Of a stretch of DNA of 64,000 nt, positions 1-11,113 are shown in pieces. The position numbers and the translations under genes were made by a program. The stretch is taken from assembly GCF_018873765.1 (NCBI RefSeq), contig NC_057917.1, positions 52,445,464 through 52,509,463 of the forward strand. Direction: 5' to 3'. The notes beneath the pieces are model-generated. The model saw nothing but the letters and a program-made list of their open reading frames with translations. It was not told the origin of the DNA and did no database searches. The stretch comes from Telopea speciosissima (Eukaryota; Streptophyta; Magnoliopsida; Proteales; Proteaceae). Within the stretch, counting starts at the first letter, position 1; each line of letters opens with the position of its first letter.

Positions 1-14
1 GAGGATTATCTCCA

Positions 15-34
15 TGTAACCATGCATGGTTACA
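15..34. repeat. Perfect 20-bp palindrome at the end of an inverted repeat
   Basis: The sequence tgtaaccatgcatggttaca is its own reverse complement. The surrounding 27 bp (about 1-27) recur in inverted orientation with some mismatches at about 557-583. Positions 1-583 may therefore be a TIR element clipped by the window edge, with the SINE at 204-347 nested in it. No coding sequence is seen inside. Confidence 0.4.
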
Positions 35-203
35 ATAAGGAGTGAAGAGATAAAGCACCCCTCTTACTTTTTATCTTCATCTTAGAAAAAAAGTAGCATG
101 GTCTATCCTTCACTCAAAATATGTTTCATGATATCCATTAGAGTTGTTATTAATATTAAGCTCACCTGTCATGGGACAAAGAGAGTATAGTCAATCAAAT
201 GTA

Positions 204-347
204 ATTTCTTTTTTTGGATACAAAAGGAGATTGAGGGGAATTCAAAAGGGAGGGGGAGAAGGTGAAGACAAGAGACTCGAACCCAAGACCTTCTGGGAGC
301 CTACACTCTACTAACAAGAACACTTACCAATTGTCTATTAGTTATCT
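204..347 (-). mobile_element. SINE-like retroposon with 13-bp flanking duplication
   Basis: Read on the minus strand this has a tRNA-like head with a good pol III B box (gggttcgagtct) and an A-rich tail just before position 204. It is flanked by near-identical 13-bp direct repeats at 191-203 and 348-360 (11 of 13 match), as expected for target-primed insertion. The about 144-bp length fits a plant SINE. The A box is not convincing and the family is not recognised. Confidence 0.5.
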
Positions 348-652
348 TCAGTCAAATATAGTTTTAGTTAATGGTTTTGATTAGAAACGATTGGAAATAT
401 CGAGTCTAACACCTTAATAGGTTTGAACCTTCATACAATTAGGGGGTATTTTGGGTAGTCAAAATGCGAGCTTCATTAATGGTGTTTTGTCTTATATGCA
501 AAAAGGTTTTGTCTTTTTTATGCCACATAGGATGGTGATAACTAATTGTCTCTATGCATGATTACATTGAGATTAACCCTTAGTTAATTCCACAATCCCT
601 TACTATAAATTATATATTGTTTTCTTTTGTTATTCTATTATTATTATTATTA

Positions 653-821
653 GGGAAACAGTTTTCTATACGGGAGTGTGGCCTACGCCAGCACTCCCAT
701 GTGTCTATCTCTCTTCTCCTTAAAACAAGGGGGCATAGGTGTCTTTTCACATGGGAAGGAGAGAGATAGACTCATGGGAGTGCTAGCGTAGGCCACACTC
801 CCGTACAGAGATCTTTTTCCC
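653..821. mobile_element. Fold-back MITE with ~60-bp terminal inverted repeats
   Basis: The first ~60 bp (gggaaacagttttctatacg onward) pair with the last ~60 bp with few mismatches, including a block reading cgggagtgtggcctacgc. It is flanked on both sides by TTA runs, so a 3-bp TTA duplication of PIF/Harbinger (Tourist) type is possible but cannot be separated from the simple repeat. It has no ORF. A related half-end occurs near 33480-33540. Confidence 0.7.
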
Positions 822-1633
822 TTATTATTATTATTATTATCACAAAGGTCTGTTCTTTTTCCAAATGTCAGAAGGCACCTATTCGACCATTGGATAGAGA
901 AGACATGGTATATATTATCTACATTGTAAATTTCAAAGTATAATTATATCAAATACCCTCTTTTGTATTGGCACACATCCTGTGTATGTACATGCATGTG
1001 TACCAGTACTCTAGACATTACTATGGACTCCCCCAACTCTTAGTCGAAATAGATGGTTTAGATTAAAAAACCCATAAAAATGGATGATGTTCGGAAACAT
1101 CACCTTCCTTTGTCACATGGATAACTACCCAAATAGTTTTATTAAAAACTATGACACCATGTAGCTAGCTTCTACTTTTCTAACTATCATCATCCGACGT
1201 GGCATAGAAAAGATAAAACCATTTTATATATAAAACAAAACACATTAATAAAAGTGAAATTTTGACTACACAAAATACCTCCTATTTATACAAAAATTCT
1301 AATCGAAGGATTTATTCTTTATATATATAAATATGTTGGTTGTCACTTAAGTTGGTTACACCTAGCATGAATCCCTCTGTGCCAATATAGTTATAGTTAT
1401 AGGTATCGGATCGGCCGATCCGAACTAGTATCGTGGGTGAATATTGATACAATACTAATATGTCTTGTTAACATCGAGCAAAAAGGTACCATTTTTTATT
1501 ATTATTATTTATAGTCAATTCAAATCAATATTGTTTGATACATATTGGTATAGATGTCAATTGTGGGTCGAAGGCTATGAACTAAAACCATGGTGCAAAA
1601 AAGACTAACACCAATATAATAGGGTAACAAACA
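822..1633. other. Intergenic, no gene seen
   Basis: AT-rich DNA with no credible ORF. Around 1400-1445 there is a short palindromic block built on atcggatcggccgatccga, a kind of degenerate repeat common in plant intergenic DNA. Nothing else is supported. Confidence 0.6.
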
Positions 1634-1639
1634 ACTGCT

Positions 1640-1810
1640 TGGTTGGTTGGTTGGTGGCTTGCCGGTTGGAGTGCATGTCTTCCCAGGAGGTCAAGGGACT
1701 ACCAAGGGAGGGGATGCCTTTTTTTAACACAATATGCAAACCAAGAGAGTCAATCCCTTGACCCTGTGAGAGCATGCACTCCAACCAACAAGCCATCGAC
1801 CAACGAACTA
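1640..1810. mobile_element. Fold-back repeat (MITE-like)
   Basis: About 48 bp on the left (ggttggtggcttgccggttg onward) pair with the right arm ending near 1800. Both arms contain ggttggagtgcatg or its complement and tcaaggga. The two overlapping ORFs through it come from the hairpin arms and are not genes. A diverged relative of the right arm lies at about 24030-24066, where the retroposon 24067-25384 inserted. Confidence 0.55.
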
Positions 1811-2588
1811 AATAATTGTCTATTGGCTTGTCTTAGTCTTCCCTTTGTAGCTTAGATTATGATAGAACGAAAAAATATATATAACGGATACACTGCCCTA
1901 ATAGACAATAGTACCAAGCTAAAAGTAAGGACTTAGTGTATATTTCTAATATAGCCCGAGACATAGGTTTCACTCAAGGAGACCCCTTTTGTATAGCTAT
2001 AGCCCTGAATCTTGCTAGACATGCTCAATCAAAAAACACTATATATCAGTCCAATTTTTAGTAATATTTTTCCGTCTTTTTCATAAATAAAAAAAAAGAG
2101 AACGTGACATAAATCCCTAATAAAGTGATTATTATTTTTTTTTGGTAAAACCCAATAAAGTGATTAATTAGTCCATAGCCAAGCACAAAAAAATGAAAAC
2201 AAAATATCGTGGCTCGTATTATGTCATTTACGTCATTGTTGCAGGCATTCCTAGGCACTTAAAGCGACGTGTACGGTGTACCCAATTCAAGGGACAGCTT
2301 TATTTCATCTCCCCATAACACATCATCACCAATGCCAACCCAAATTACCGAAAACAACCTTCAACGCCACGTTTACCTCGAAACGTCGTGTCATGGTGGG
2401 GCCCATCATACTATGTTCTGGGAGTAATAATTAAAGGTGTACTATATAGGCTATAGCGATTTCTAGTATGAAGCGTTGGTTTGGAATCTTTTGTAACATC
2501 TGTATATCGGGAAACGTACGATAGGAAAAGTGGAAATCGAAAGGTGTGTAAACGTGTGGTGTAGTGTGGGATCAGTAGAGGTACGTAC
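1811..2588. other. Non-coding, expected position of further permease exons
   Basis: No recognisable exon is seen here. The permease at 2589-3209 should continue in this direction (minus strand), but the conserved region after the Trp-Gly-Pro-Phe exon is not found before position 1. Either the next intron is longer than 2.5 kb or the gene is truncated. Confidence 0.5.
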
Positions 2589-3209
2589 CAGCCAGTGAGC
2601 CAGGAAGCGAAAGGGCCCCAATCGTAGCCGCAGAGCTTTGCGCTCCAGTAGTAAAGGCCACCGGAGGTCGGGAAGGAAGAGCAGATCTCGGCCATGGAAA
2701 GACCTACGATGAGGGTGAAGAAGCCTACGATTGGCCATCCGTATACCATTGTCAACGTTCCTCCGAACGCTAAGCCCGTATTGAACGTAGTCGTCAGACC
2801 AGTGATCACCGAAATGATAGAGAATGTCACACAAAAATTCGAGAGAGCACTGTGAGAGAGAGAGAATCAACAAGTCTTAACTCGGAAACTAAAATTTAAC
2901 TGAACTTCCATCTAAGAACTCAGATCAAGCTCGATTTATAAAATAAAAAAAAATAAAAAAAAGAGGCTAAAATGAAGATCTAGATACTCCAACAATGGCC
3001 AAGGAAAGATCAAAACCTTTTTCTATTTGAAATAATGCAGAATCAGAAGAGGAGAGGATAAAGACGAACCTGAGGCGTCGACTGAGCTCTTGCTTGTATC
3101 CGAGCAGCTTCAACCGAGAATCGTCGGAGTTAATAGTGTCTTCGTCATGGAGAGGAAGATACGGAGCTCTGTCATGTAATTCTTCTAAAATCCTAATTCC
3201 AGTCTCCAT
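2589..3209 (-). CDS. Amino-acid permease, BAT1/GABP type, first two coding exons only
   Basis: N-terminal part of an APC-superfamily amino-acid/GABA permease (plant BAT1/GABP family), an integral membrane transporter. Exon 1 is 3070-3209: ATG at 3209, hydrophilic N-terminus containing LKLLGYKQELSRRL, ending CAG|GTTCGT. Exon 2 is 2589-2849: acceptor tctcacag at its upstream edge, donor TG|GTACGT. Joining gives phase-2 reading with no stop. Exon 2 carries the family signatures TMVYGWPIVGFF, GLSMAEICSSFPTSGG and WSAKLCGYDWGPFASWLTGW, covering about the first three membrane segments. Full family members are about 500 aa, while only about 133 residues are present. No later exons are seen in the 2.5 kb to the window edge, so the gene may continue beyond it or be broken. 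The reading is otherwise undamaged. Family assignment is firm, substrate is inferred. Confidence 0.8.
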
Positions 3210-3815
3210 ATCCTCTCAACTGTGAAACCACCGGCAGTTTGTGTTCTAACTTCTACTACTCTACGGAGACTGTGCCTTTGCTTTCCGTCCCTTTTAAACA
3301 CCATTATCTGCGACCGCCAAAGCAGTTTTAGAAATTAAATCTGAAGGTCAAAGTCCCACTTTAAAAGTCGAACACCGAAGAGGGTAAAGCTTTGAAGAGT
3401 AGTTGATGACAGATATTAAATTAAAAAGAAACAAAAGGTACTTTTCCCCCCCTTTTTTGGGTCCCTATTAGACCATTATCGTTGTTTTCTGAGCTAAGCT
3501 TATGAGAATCTGAGAGAGTTTAAGAGAGAATAGATACCTCCATGACTGTACTTAGTACTCCGCCACTGTTAGGTGGACGCCGGTAAGTTTTGAAGACCGC
3601 TATGACCGTCAGGTTGGCATATGGAAAGATTAGACTTTTAGACTGTTCGGTCGAAACGAAAGTGGATATTTTCACACATCTGAGTATCTGACACCCTTCA
3701 CCCACTCCCCTATTTAATATCCCAAGGCCTCTGTTCTTTTTCTTGCTTTAGTGATGGGTTAAAGGCAGTGTTTTTTTGTGGTAATAGGCTAAAGGCAGTT
3801 CGACCAATTAAGCAT

Positions 3816-4150
3816 AGGGAGAATGTTCTCTGTGCCGCAGCCTGGTCAGGCACACCCAGGCACATGGCTCTATCACTCAGGGGCAGGGTGGTTATTGTGC
3901 TTACCCCCATGTGCGATTCAACTTCTCTATTTTTATCTGGAAGTGTCGTGCGCCCTCACACACAAGTGTGGCAAAATATACTACCTTACCCCTACTCGGG
4001 CAAGGCGCTCAAGCAGGGGTAAGGCAGTACATTCCGCCTTGCTTGTGTGTGGGGCACACATGACAGTAGGGGCAAGCGGAAGCAGAGGAGTTGAATTGCC
4101 CCCATGTACCTCGGCGTAGCCTACACTGCAGCATAGAGAACAGCGCCCCT
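3816..4150. mobile_element. Fold-back element, ends reading TGTTCTCTGTGC
   Basis: The left end agggagaatgttctctgtgc pairs with the right end (19 of 25 bases), and a second nested palindrome around 3960-4045 contains ttacccct and aggggtaa. It contains the motif gggtggttattgtgcttacc, shared loosely with several short elements elsewhere in the window (about 12560, 28380, 36830, 40270 and 47870). The ORFs crossing it are hairpin artefacts. Non-autonomous DNA transposon is the best guess. Confidence 0.5.
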
Positions 4151-4305
4151 TAAACTTAAAAGCCTTAAACATCTATAACTCAAAGTTGAAACTGTTACTC
4201 ACGCCCTTGGATCTGTCCTTGTTGAAATGGAATGGTTGACAATGTTACTCATGCCCTTTTATCATGCAATCATGCTAAATTGATTTGGTTTGTTTCTATA
4301 TAAGG

Positions 4306-4690
4306 CTATGCAAAGGTGAATTATGATGGTGCTTTTCTAAAAGACCGGTTATGGTTCTTTAATTCGAGATGATCAAAGATATTTTTTAGTGGGTGTTGCT
4401 TCAAGAGATAGCCCCAAATCAGCATCATTTGAGCAATGTGCTACCTTGAGAATGGGTCTTCAGTTAAATTTGGAATTGGGTATTCAAAACATAGTGATGG
4501 AATCTAATTGTGCAGATCTTGTGGAATACATCAAGCATGCATCTTCACCTCCATGGGAAATGTTAGCTTATGTTCATGACATTTGAAGTTTACTGTTTAA
4601 ATTCCTCGTATTGTGTGTAATTGTTTGCTTGGGTTCTTCCTTTTGGATGTACATTTGTTCCCAACAAGTGGTATTTTTTTCTCCTCTTTT
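4306..4690 (+). pseudogene. LINE RNase H (RVT_3) remnant
   Basis: Conceptual translation shows VNYDGA, the start of the RNase H fold found at the C-terminus of plant L1-type LINEs. Frame changes follow, then an open stretch at 4389-4586 with IQNIVMESNCADLVEYIK, matching the strand carrying the second catalytic Asp. The fold is incomplete and several frames are needed, so it is a dead fragment. The tail after the stop (4590-4690) resembles 9880-9990, suggesting two copies of one family. Confidence 0.6.
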
Positions 4691-4922
4691 GTAGTGTGGG
4701 TCACGTACGATAACAAAGAAAGTTATGTTTCCAAAGCCGACACCGTACAAGTTTAGGTTCTACTGAAATTTTTTGACTTTGTACAGAGGTTAGGTATACC
4801 TAAGGTTTTTTTGGCATTCCGGATGCAACGAAAGTGATGAATTGGACAGATTCTGCTCCGTTAGTATAGGACGTGTGGGTTTATGCATGGTCAACAGTAA
4901 ATATGGTTTGTTCAAATTGATG

Positions 4923-5500
4923 GCAGGCACGAAGAGTACAGTTCAGGTAAGCAGATGGTGGTGAAAGGTTCAAGTTTCTCCATAGAACCTTTAAATGGTC
5001 ATAATGACTTCACTCAGTCACAACAATGGGCGAAGAATATATTTTCACAGGAGGGGACAATCAAGGCTCTTAGGAAGAAATCACAAAAGCCAGAGAAAGT
5101 GAGGGAAGATGAGTGACAAGGGTTGAGGGATTTAGCAAACAGGTGGATCCAATTGTATCTTGCAGATAACACTCTTGGTGAAATCATCAGGTTAGCGGAT
5201 CAAGAGAAAGTCTAGGAAAAGACAGAGAACAGATACAAGTCCAGGTCGTTGACAAATCGACTGTTTTTAAAATAAATAGTTAGATGGCCTTCGATTGTCA
5301 GAGGAAGCGAAGTTTGAGGTACATTTGAACGAGTTCAATAGGATATTGATAGAGTTGTTGGTTCTCGATGTTAAGATCAAAGAGGAGGACAAGGTACTTC
5401 TCCTATTGGCATCACTATCTCCTTCATTTGATCATATGTTGAGTATAAGACTTTCAATTTATATGGTAATCTCTCTTAACGTTTCATGTGATTGAGATGT
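4923..5500 (+). pseudogene. Ty1-copia gag fragment
   Basis: Pieces in different frames read NGHNDFTQSQQW, SQEGTIKALRKKSQKPEK, IQLYLADNTLGEI and ENRYKSRSLTNRLF, followed by the open stretch 5295-5495 with LSEEAKFEVHLNEFNRI and LLLLASLSPSFDHM. This is the UBN2/copia gag pattern: a short Trp-containing segment, then the long helical region ending in LLxSLPxSF. Stops and frameshifts show it is dead. It lies in opposite orientation to the copia pol remnant that follows, so the two need not be the same insertion. Confidence 0.7.
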
Positions 5501-5569
5501 GGTGTCTTTGTATTATTAAATCAAAATTGTAATTCAAATTTTACAGATAGATTACAAGAATTAGTGTTT

Positions 5570-7470
5570 TAGTCATGAGCAAACTCTTACTAACTTGTAG
5601 GAGTGAAACCATCCATATAAGTCAGAACAACTGCATCGTGTGTACACTTGTTCAATAGATAATTTGAATTTTCAAATTTTGAATTATCCATACACCCCTC
5701 AAGTGAAACAGTTGGTTGCACATTGTGAGCTTGTCCCGTAGATTGCGATACCATGGTCCTAGTTAGGGGTGTCAATACCCAACCCGAACCGATGAAACCG
5801 GCCCGAACCAGCCCGAACGAACCCGGACCACACCGGACCGAACTCTTAATGGTCCGGGTTCGGTTTGTGGATCCAGAGAGGCAAACAGTTTGGTTTGGTT
5901 TGGGCTAGCCCGACGGTGCACCGTTAGGCCCGAACCCAAACCGAACCGACCTAACCCGATAAATGAGTAAATCAGTAAATGCCTAATGCCCCATTGCCCC
6001 CTAAATGTGTTGTGATAGTTTCTCACTTTATCTCATATCCTTTGTTAGTGATTACCCAACCAATTGTATCCATAGGCCATAGGACATAGGATACAAAGAT
6101 GCATTGTATTTGAAATATTTTATGTACTTAAAAGAGAAAGAGAAGAAAAATTAGCACTAACCAGACCTTACTAGTTATATAAAACCGGTACCAAACCGAA
6201 TCCAAACCGATATCAACCCGTTATCATAAACCGAAACCGACACGAAACCAAACCACACCGAAACCGAACATTTCTTAATGGTTTGGTTTTGGTTTCTATA
6301 AAAGTCACACCGAAACCGAAAAGCCCGAACCGAAACCGGCCCGTTGACACCCCTAGTCCTGGTAGTCCTTTGTGAAGTTATTAGAAATTTGATCATGACT
6401 TGAGACAAACCGGATACACAATTGATTGGCTGCCACTTTTTCCCACAAAAAATAATAATCGATCTTGACTTGTTTTGTGCGCGCATTATTAAAAAAAAAA
6501 AGTTTTGTGCGCGCATGATATAATGGATTCACATCCAGATAAGTAACACCAATGTTATCATAATAAAACACTGGTGGTGGGGATTTGATACCGAGGTCAA
6601 AGAGCAATTGACGTAGCCACAATAACTCAGTCGAAGCATTGGCTAGCTAGCACCTTGTATTCAGACTCTAGAGAGGATCTTGCCACAGTATGCTGTTTCT
6701 TAGAGCCCTAGGAGACTAAGTTTGTGCCAAGATAGATAAAATACCCACTAGTTGATCTTCTATCATGTGGACAACCAGCCTAGTCTGCATCTGTGTAGGC
6801 ATTGAGATGTGTTGAATTTGAAGCGCAAATTTGAACACCAAGATCTAGAGTATCTTTTAGATACCGTAGAATTCTCTTAATTGCTGCCTAGTGATCTATT
6901 GTGGGATTAAGCATGAATTAGCAGCCTTTGTTCACAAAGAATGCAATGATAGGCCCGGATAATGTTAAATATTACAGGGCACCGACAATATTTTTATAGA
7001 GAATGATATCTTCAAATGTTGACCCAGTTCCACATGTAAGAGATGCCGTTGAGCTAGGTGTAGGCATTGGCTTTGCTGCTTCCATATTAGCCTTGTGTAG
7101 AATATCCATTATATACTTCAATTGAGACAAATGGAGTCCTTGTGGAGCGTGAATGACCTCAACACCTAGGAAAAAATGCAAATCCCCAAGGTCCTTGATG
7201 GCAAATTCTATGCCAAGGGTGATGATGAGATCCTGGACCATCAATGAGCTATTTCCAATGATGATTATATCGTCAACATATACTAGTAAATAGATTAGAT
7301 GATTCTTCCATGACAGAACAAATAGAGTTGTGTCTGATGGTGACGATTTGAATCCAAGTAATAATAAAACTGTGGCAAGTCTGTGTGTCTAGGCATGTGG
7401 CGCCTGTTTCAAACCGTACAGAGCATGCTTTAGATGGCAAACATAATGTGGATAGGCTGGACATAATTGT
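5570..7470 (-). pseudogene. Ty1-copia pol fragment (RT and RNase H), split by a MITE
   Basis: Minus-strand reading gives, in order, the RT block HALYGLKQAP (about 7400-7440), the catalytic YVDD (7269-7280), IKDLGDLHFFLGVEV (near 7180), a degraded RNase H region with TDADWAG, and the C-terminal block WLRQLLFDLGIKSPP (6550-6622). Several in-frame stops are present. The RNase H tail ending at about 6364 continues in sense at 5755 on the other side of a 592-bp MITE, so the coding sequence was uninterrupted when the MITE landed. Integrase and gag of this copy are missing. Confidence 0.8.
5764..6355. mobile_element. hAT-type MITE inserted in copia RNase H
   Basis: The ends are exact 12-bp inverted repeats, taggggtgtcaa and ttgacaccccta. 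Flanks are gtcctagt (5756-5763) and gtcctggt (6356-6363), an 8-bp target duplication with one mismatch, diagnostic of hAT. The interior is built of repeats of aaccgaaaccg and cccgaacc types and has no transposase. Removing it rejoins the copia reading frame, which confirms the boundaries. The ends resemble those of the MITE at 21610-22231. Confidence 0.85.
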
Positions 7471-7479
7471 AATCGGGTC

Positions 7480-7950
7480 AGGATTTTTGGTCCATTACAT
7501 GTGTAAATCGGAGCTGGTCATGGATCCAATTCATGGCGCCCACCAAGGGCAACCGGCCCAATCCGCGAGAAGACGGAGTGAGGGCCGGTCACTTTAAGTG
7601 ACCAACTCTCTCTCTCCTCTCCTTCCCACTCAGAGTTTGACTCTATTAAGGTGGGGGGCCTAGGCTGAGGTTATAAATACCCCTCCAAAACCCTAAGGCA
7701 ACATACTGTGAAATCAATTATTCTCTCCTCTCACTCTTGTTCTCCAAGTCTTTGTATTCTCTGTGGGATTTCATCTGTTCCCAAGGATTTTCGGTGTGGA
7801 GTTCTCTTTGGAGAAGCCTTTCAAGATATCTAGAGATTGTAGAAGATTGTTCGTGGTGCTCGTGTTAGTCAAATAGTAGTCCATGGGATCATCTCCTTGT
7901 TGATCCTGATAAACTAGGATCATTCATATGAGGATTCACAACTCTTGGAA
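7480..7950 (+). repeat. LTR-like sequence with TATA box
   Basis: Contains ggttataaataccc at about 7669-7682 followed by a CT-rich leader (ttctctcctctcactcttg), the usual layout of an LTR U3/R/U5. It has no ORF and sits between the copia pol fragment and the LTR relative at 7950-9598. I could not find its partner LTR or exact termini. Confidence 0.35.
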
Positions 7951-8443
7951 TCTCTAGGGTTGCCCTAGGGCGCCCTATTTAATTTTTAGGGTTGCCCATG
8001 GTCGCCCATGGGTGCCCTACTGTGACCCAATTAGGGTATGGAAGGATAAACCATTACATCCTTTTCTTTCTTGTCCCATAAAATTATGGGATCCCTAAGA
8101 GAGAGAAAATTCATCTCTTTTCCATCCCATGGAAAGAGGGATCCATCCCATACCCGAATGCGCAGCAGAAAGAGATCGATTCGGATTTCTTTCATATCCC
8201 ATGAATAATCATATAATTAAAATAAGAGGAATTAACAAAAACTTGCTAACCAGATGAGCCTCAAGTGTTGCTCCTCCAATAGACAGTGGTTCTTCCTCTA
8301 ACAAGCACACCAGGTAAACAGATCTGAATCTCCAATGGTGCAGCCAAGGTTCTCCAAGTTAAAACCAGATCTTCTTCTTCAAATCTTCAAGAGCAATCCT
8401 GGGTTTCCAAAACCCTAACTCTCAAAAGCTAGAGAGCAAGAAG

Positions 8444-8496
<53 letters not shown>

Positions 8497-9598
8497 AAAA
8501 CGTGGGAGAGAGGGGGAGAACCCGAAATCACCCAAAGTTGGAAAACGTGGTCTCCCCTTCCACGTTTTAAATTGTTTATATAATAAGGTTTTTTTTTTAA
8601 ACCTTATCCCAGTGAGAGTCTGTTTCTCTCTCTCCTCTTTGACTTGAACCTGTTTAAACCTGATGGACTTCTAATTGGTGAAGAAGCAAAATCTAATAGG
8701 GAATGTTTAATTAATTATTTATTTTATATTTAATGGATAAATAAAAATAGCACCTTATCCAATAAATTAAATAATTAATTAATTAATTAGTAAATTTCAT
8801 TTATACCCTCACATAATAATTAATTACTATGTATCAACCCACTACTAATCAACATTATCATTATGGAATCTAGGGCATTTGTATACATGTACTGCCTAAC
8901 CCCATTCCATAGAACATGTCCATACGAGAGCGTCGGTGTACGTAATCGGATCCCACAAAACACGATAAAATATTTTCAATTAAAACTACATATAATCTAT
9001 CATTTTATGTAAAATAGGTTTTGCAAAAACCATTTATAAAATGGCACTGGATCCAAATTTCAATCTAACCATCCACAGACAATCTCTATCTTGATGTTCT
9101 CCAATCGGGCAGTGGTGACCGTGTTGAGTAACTCTCTCACTCATGAAATGTTTGCGTATTCCCAGAACATCAGCTTTGTCTATCTTGAATCTCAGTCATT
9201 GATGATCCAAAGAATGCGTTCACATTTCGCACTGACGAGGTCCTCTCAGGTATAGGGTCTCGATGACACATGTCTATCCCATCTTACATCTGACAGTAAT
9301 ACATGAGAGAATCGACAAATAAGATTCGTCGTCAATGCACATCATAATGTGCACTCGCATTCGTACCCTGACATCAACATGTCTAGGCATACCCAATGTG
9401 ACAACCATATGATAAGGGTGCCCAGCCCAAACCCTAGTTGTGACTACCATTTTAAGTAAAACTTAAGGACATATAATGTTCAAAAAGTTTATATCGCATG
9501 TGATGATATTAAATCAAAATATATAAAAGGTTCAATACAAAGTAAACTAGACAAAACCGGACTAAACTGGTTTTGATGGTCACATAAATCCAATAGCT
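7950..9598 (-). repeat. Degenerate solo LTR or LTR fragment, relative of the 48-57 kb copia LTRs
   Basis: Collinear with both LTRs of the element at 48295-57154: shared blocks include gagcctcaagtgttgctcct, acagacaatctctatcttg, acacatgtctatccc and ccatatgataagggtgccca, and it ends with aaatccaata where the others end atatccaaca. It is more diverged from the two LTRs than they are from each other. No adjacent internal sequence is found, so it is a solo LTR or truncated copy. Orientation is given by analogy. It includes the (GA)n run at 8447-8494. Confidence 0.8.
8447..8494. repeat. (GA)n microsatellite
   Basis: About 48 bp of pure GA repeats inside the LTR relative. The homologous positions of the other two LTRs have only short GA runs, so this copy has expanded. 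Confidence 0.95.
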
Positions 9599-10078
9599 CG
9601 TAATCAAAAGCTTGGTTCTTGATCTCTCTTCTGTTGTCTTCCCATATCCGTTCAGGTAAGATCCAAATCGTATTTATTTGGATCATCAATCAATTGATCT
9701 AATAACATGTACATGGGTAAAATTGTTATTATGTAGGGATTAAGGTTTTGGGGGTTCCTTATATATTGTCTCTGTGAGAATAACCTATATACAAACAAAA
9801 GAATATCACTTTGTGAGATGGAGAGTGGCGTATAGAGTTTTTCAGATTTAGTGGAAAATCTCTAATTCTTTTGAGTGAGTGTTAACATTCGTGCCAAACT
9901 ACGTTAAATTCTTCATGTTGTATGAAATTGTTTGTTTAGGTTCTTCTTCATAGTTGCACATTCATTTCCAAATAGCTGTTGTTTGGCCTTCTCCTCTCCG
10001 CTAATAACTTTCCTCGTCGTGTCATCTTCAAGCTACAATGATAGTTTTGATAGAAACATTCACTAACAAGATTTGGAG

Positions 10079-10121
<43 letters not shown>

Positions 10122-10611
10122 GTCCTCAATCCATAAACGAAATAGAAAGCCAAGTCAAGCCATACAAAGTGTTCTACTTTAGAACTCTCCATAACACCAT
10201 AATTCAAAATTGAAAGTCAAGTCGAAACCATACAAAGTACTGTTCATGTTTTATATTTTCCTTTTGTCCCATCTCAACAAGAAGGAATCTAATTTTACCA
10301 AAAAAAAAAAAAAAACAAGGATGAATCTAATCAAACCAGAATGGTGGCTACCCCAAAGCAAACAATTCTGCATACACTTTCACAGAACAGCTTTTATTAA
10401 TTAGTATTATCTTTCAAAACCATCAGAAATAGGAAGATGAAACTTCTCCATCGTCCCACAGGATATTAAAAAAAAAAAAAAAGAAAGAAACAAACCCAGA
10501 ACTAAAACCCAAACTTCTTCAATTCTTTTTTTAAGTTGGGAAGAAGAAGAAGAAGATAAAAAAGAAGTAATAAATATACAAAAATTAAGGTATTAATTAC
10601 TTGAGATTGAA
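9599..10611. other. Intergenic, 3' flank of the small gene
   Basis: No gene is seen. It contains a (TC)n run at 10081-10118, several A-runs, and at 9880-9990 a stretch resembling the tail of the LINE remnant at 4590-4690. Confidence 0.6.
10081..10118. repeat. (TC)n microsatellite
   Basis: Uninterrupted tc dinucleotide run of about 38 bp in non-coding DNA. Confidence 0.95.
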
Positions 10612-11046
10612 TTAAGCAGAAGTAACCAATTCACGAGAAGCAACAAGTGAGTTGTAGATGTGAAGAAGCATTCTCTTATCAAATTCATTACTATCATACT
10701 TAGAAATCTGTGAAATAGGTCGGCTTCTTGGAATCCTCTTTCCGCCGAAAACAGTACTGTTGTATGAGTAGCCACCACCCACGTTGTCTGCAAAACCAAG
10801 CATCATATTTATGTAACCATCTTTAAACTTTCTCCACATCTTCATCGGATACTTTATTATTTTCAGTTGCAGCTTCGGTATTAATACGCTTACCCTCCAT
10901 GAACGTCTTCTACTACTACTACTACTCTTCCCTCCCAACCTCAACACCTTCGTGTTCTTCTTCTTCACATCAAGTCGACGATATGATCTCCTCCTCCAGT
11001 ATCTCTTCAAGCTTCCATAAATTGGAGTTGAAGACATATCCATCAT
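10612..11046 (-). CDS. Small basic plant protein, 144 aa, unknown function
   Basis: Intact single-exon ORF starting at a tandem ATG pair (11046 and 11043) and ending at 10612. The start is chosen because a TATA box (ctatataaa on the minus strand, 11105-11113) lies about 60 bp upstream and the longer upstream reading is unlike the rest. The protein begins with STPIYGSLKRYWRRRSYRRL, then a Ser/Arg-rich stretch, RSWRVSVLIPKLQLKI, WRKFKDGYINMMLGFA (about residues 75-90), and a C-terminus KRMLLHIYNSLVASRELV. It has no signal peptide, no membrane span and a very basic N-half. The arrangement resembles a small plant-specific family (Arabidopsis At2g01300/At1g15010 as I recall, loosely labelled mediator subunit-like). 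Function is not established, and nuclear location is only an inference from charge. Confidence 0.75.
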   Translation of the reverse strand: MMDMSSTPIYGSLKRYWRRRSYRRLDVKKKNTKVLRLGGKSSSSSRRRSWRVSVLIPKLQLKIIKYPMKMWRKFKDGYINMMLGFADNVGGGYSYNSTVFGGKRIPRSRPISQISKYDSNEFDKRMLLHIYNSLVASRELVTSA

Positions 11047-11104
11047 CTTTTTCCCAGAAGGAGAGAGAGAGAAAGATGAGTACAGAAAGGCATGAAAGAA
11101 ACAC

Positions 11105-11113
11105 TTTATATAG
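11105..11113 (-). promoter_or_regulatory. TATA box of the 144-aa gene
   Basis: Minus-strand ctatataaa about 60 bp upstream of the first ATG, giving a predicted leader of roughly 30 nt. Confidence 0.6.

Noticed and set aside
230..300. tRNA gene (B box and tRNA-like head)
   Set aside because: No cloverleaf can be completed; A tail and flanking repeats indicate a SINE.
1390..1445. Regulatory palindrome atcggatcggccgatccga
   Set aside because: Most likely part of a degenerate dispersed repeat; no adjacent gene.
3768..4172. Overlapping ORFs on both strands as a gene
   Set aside because: They cross a fold-back element whose arms generate complementary open frames.
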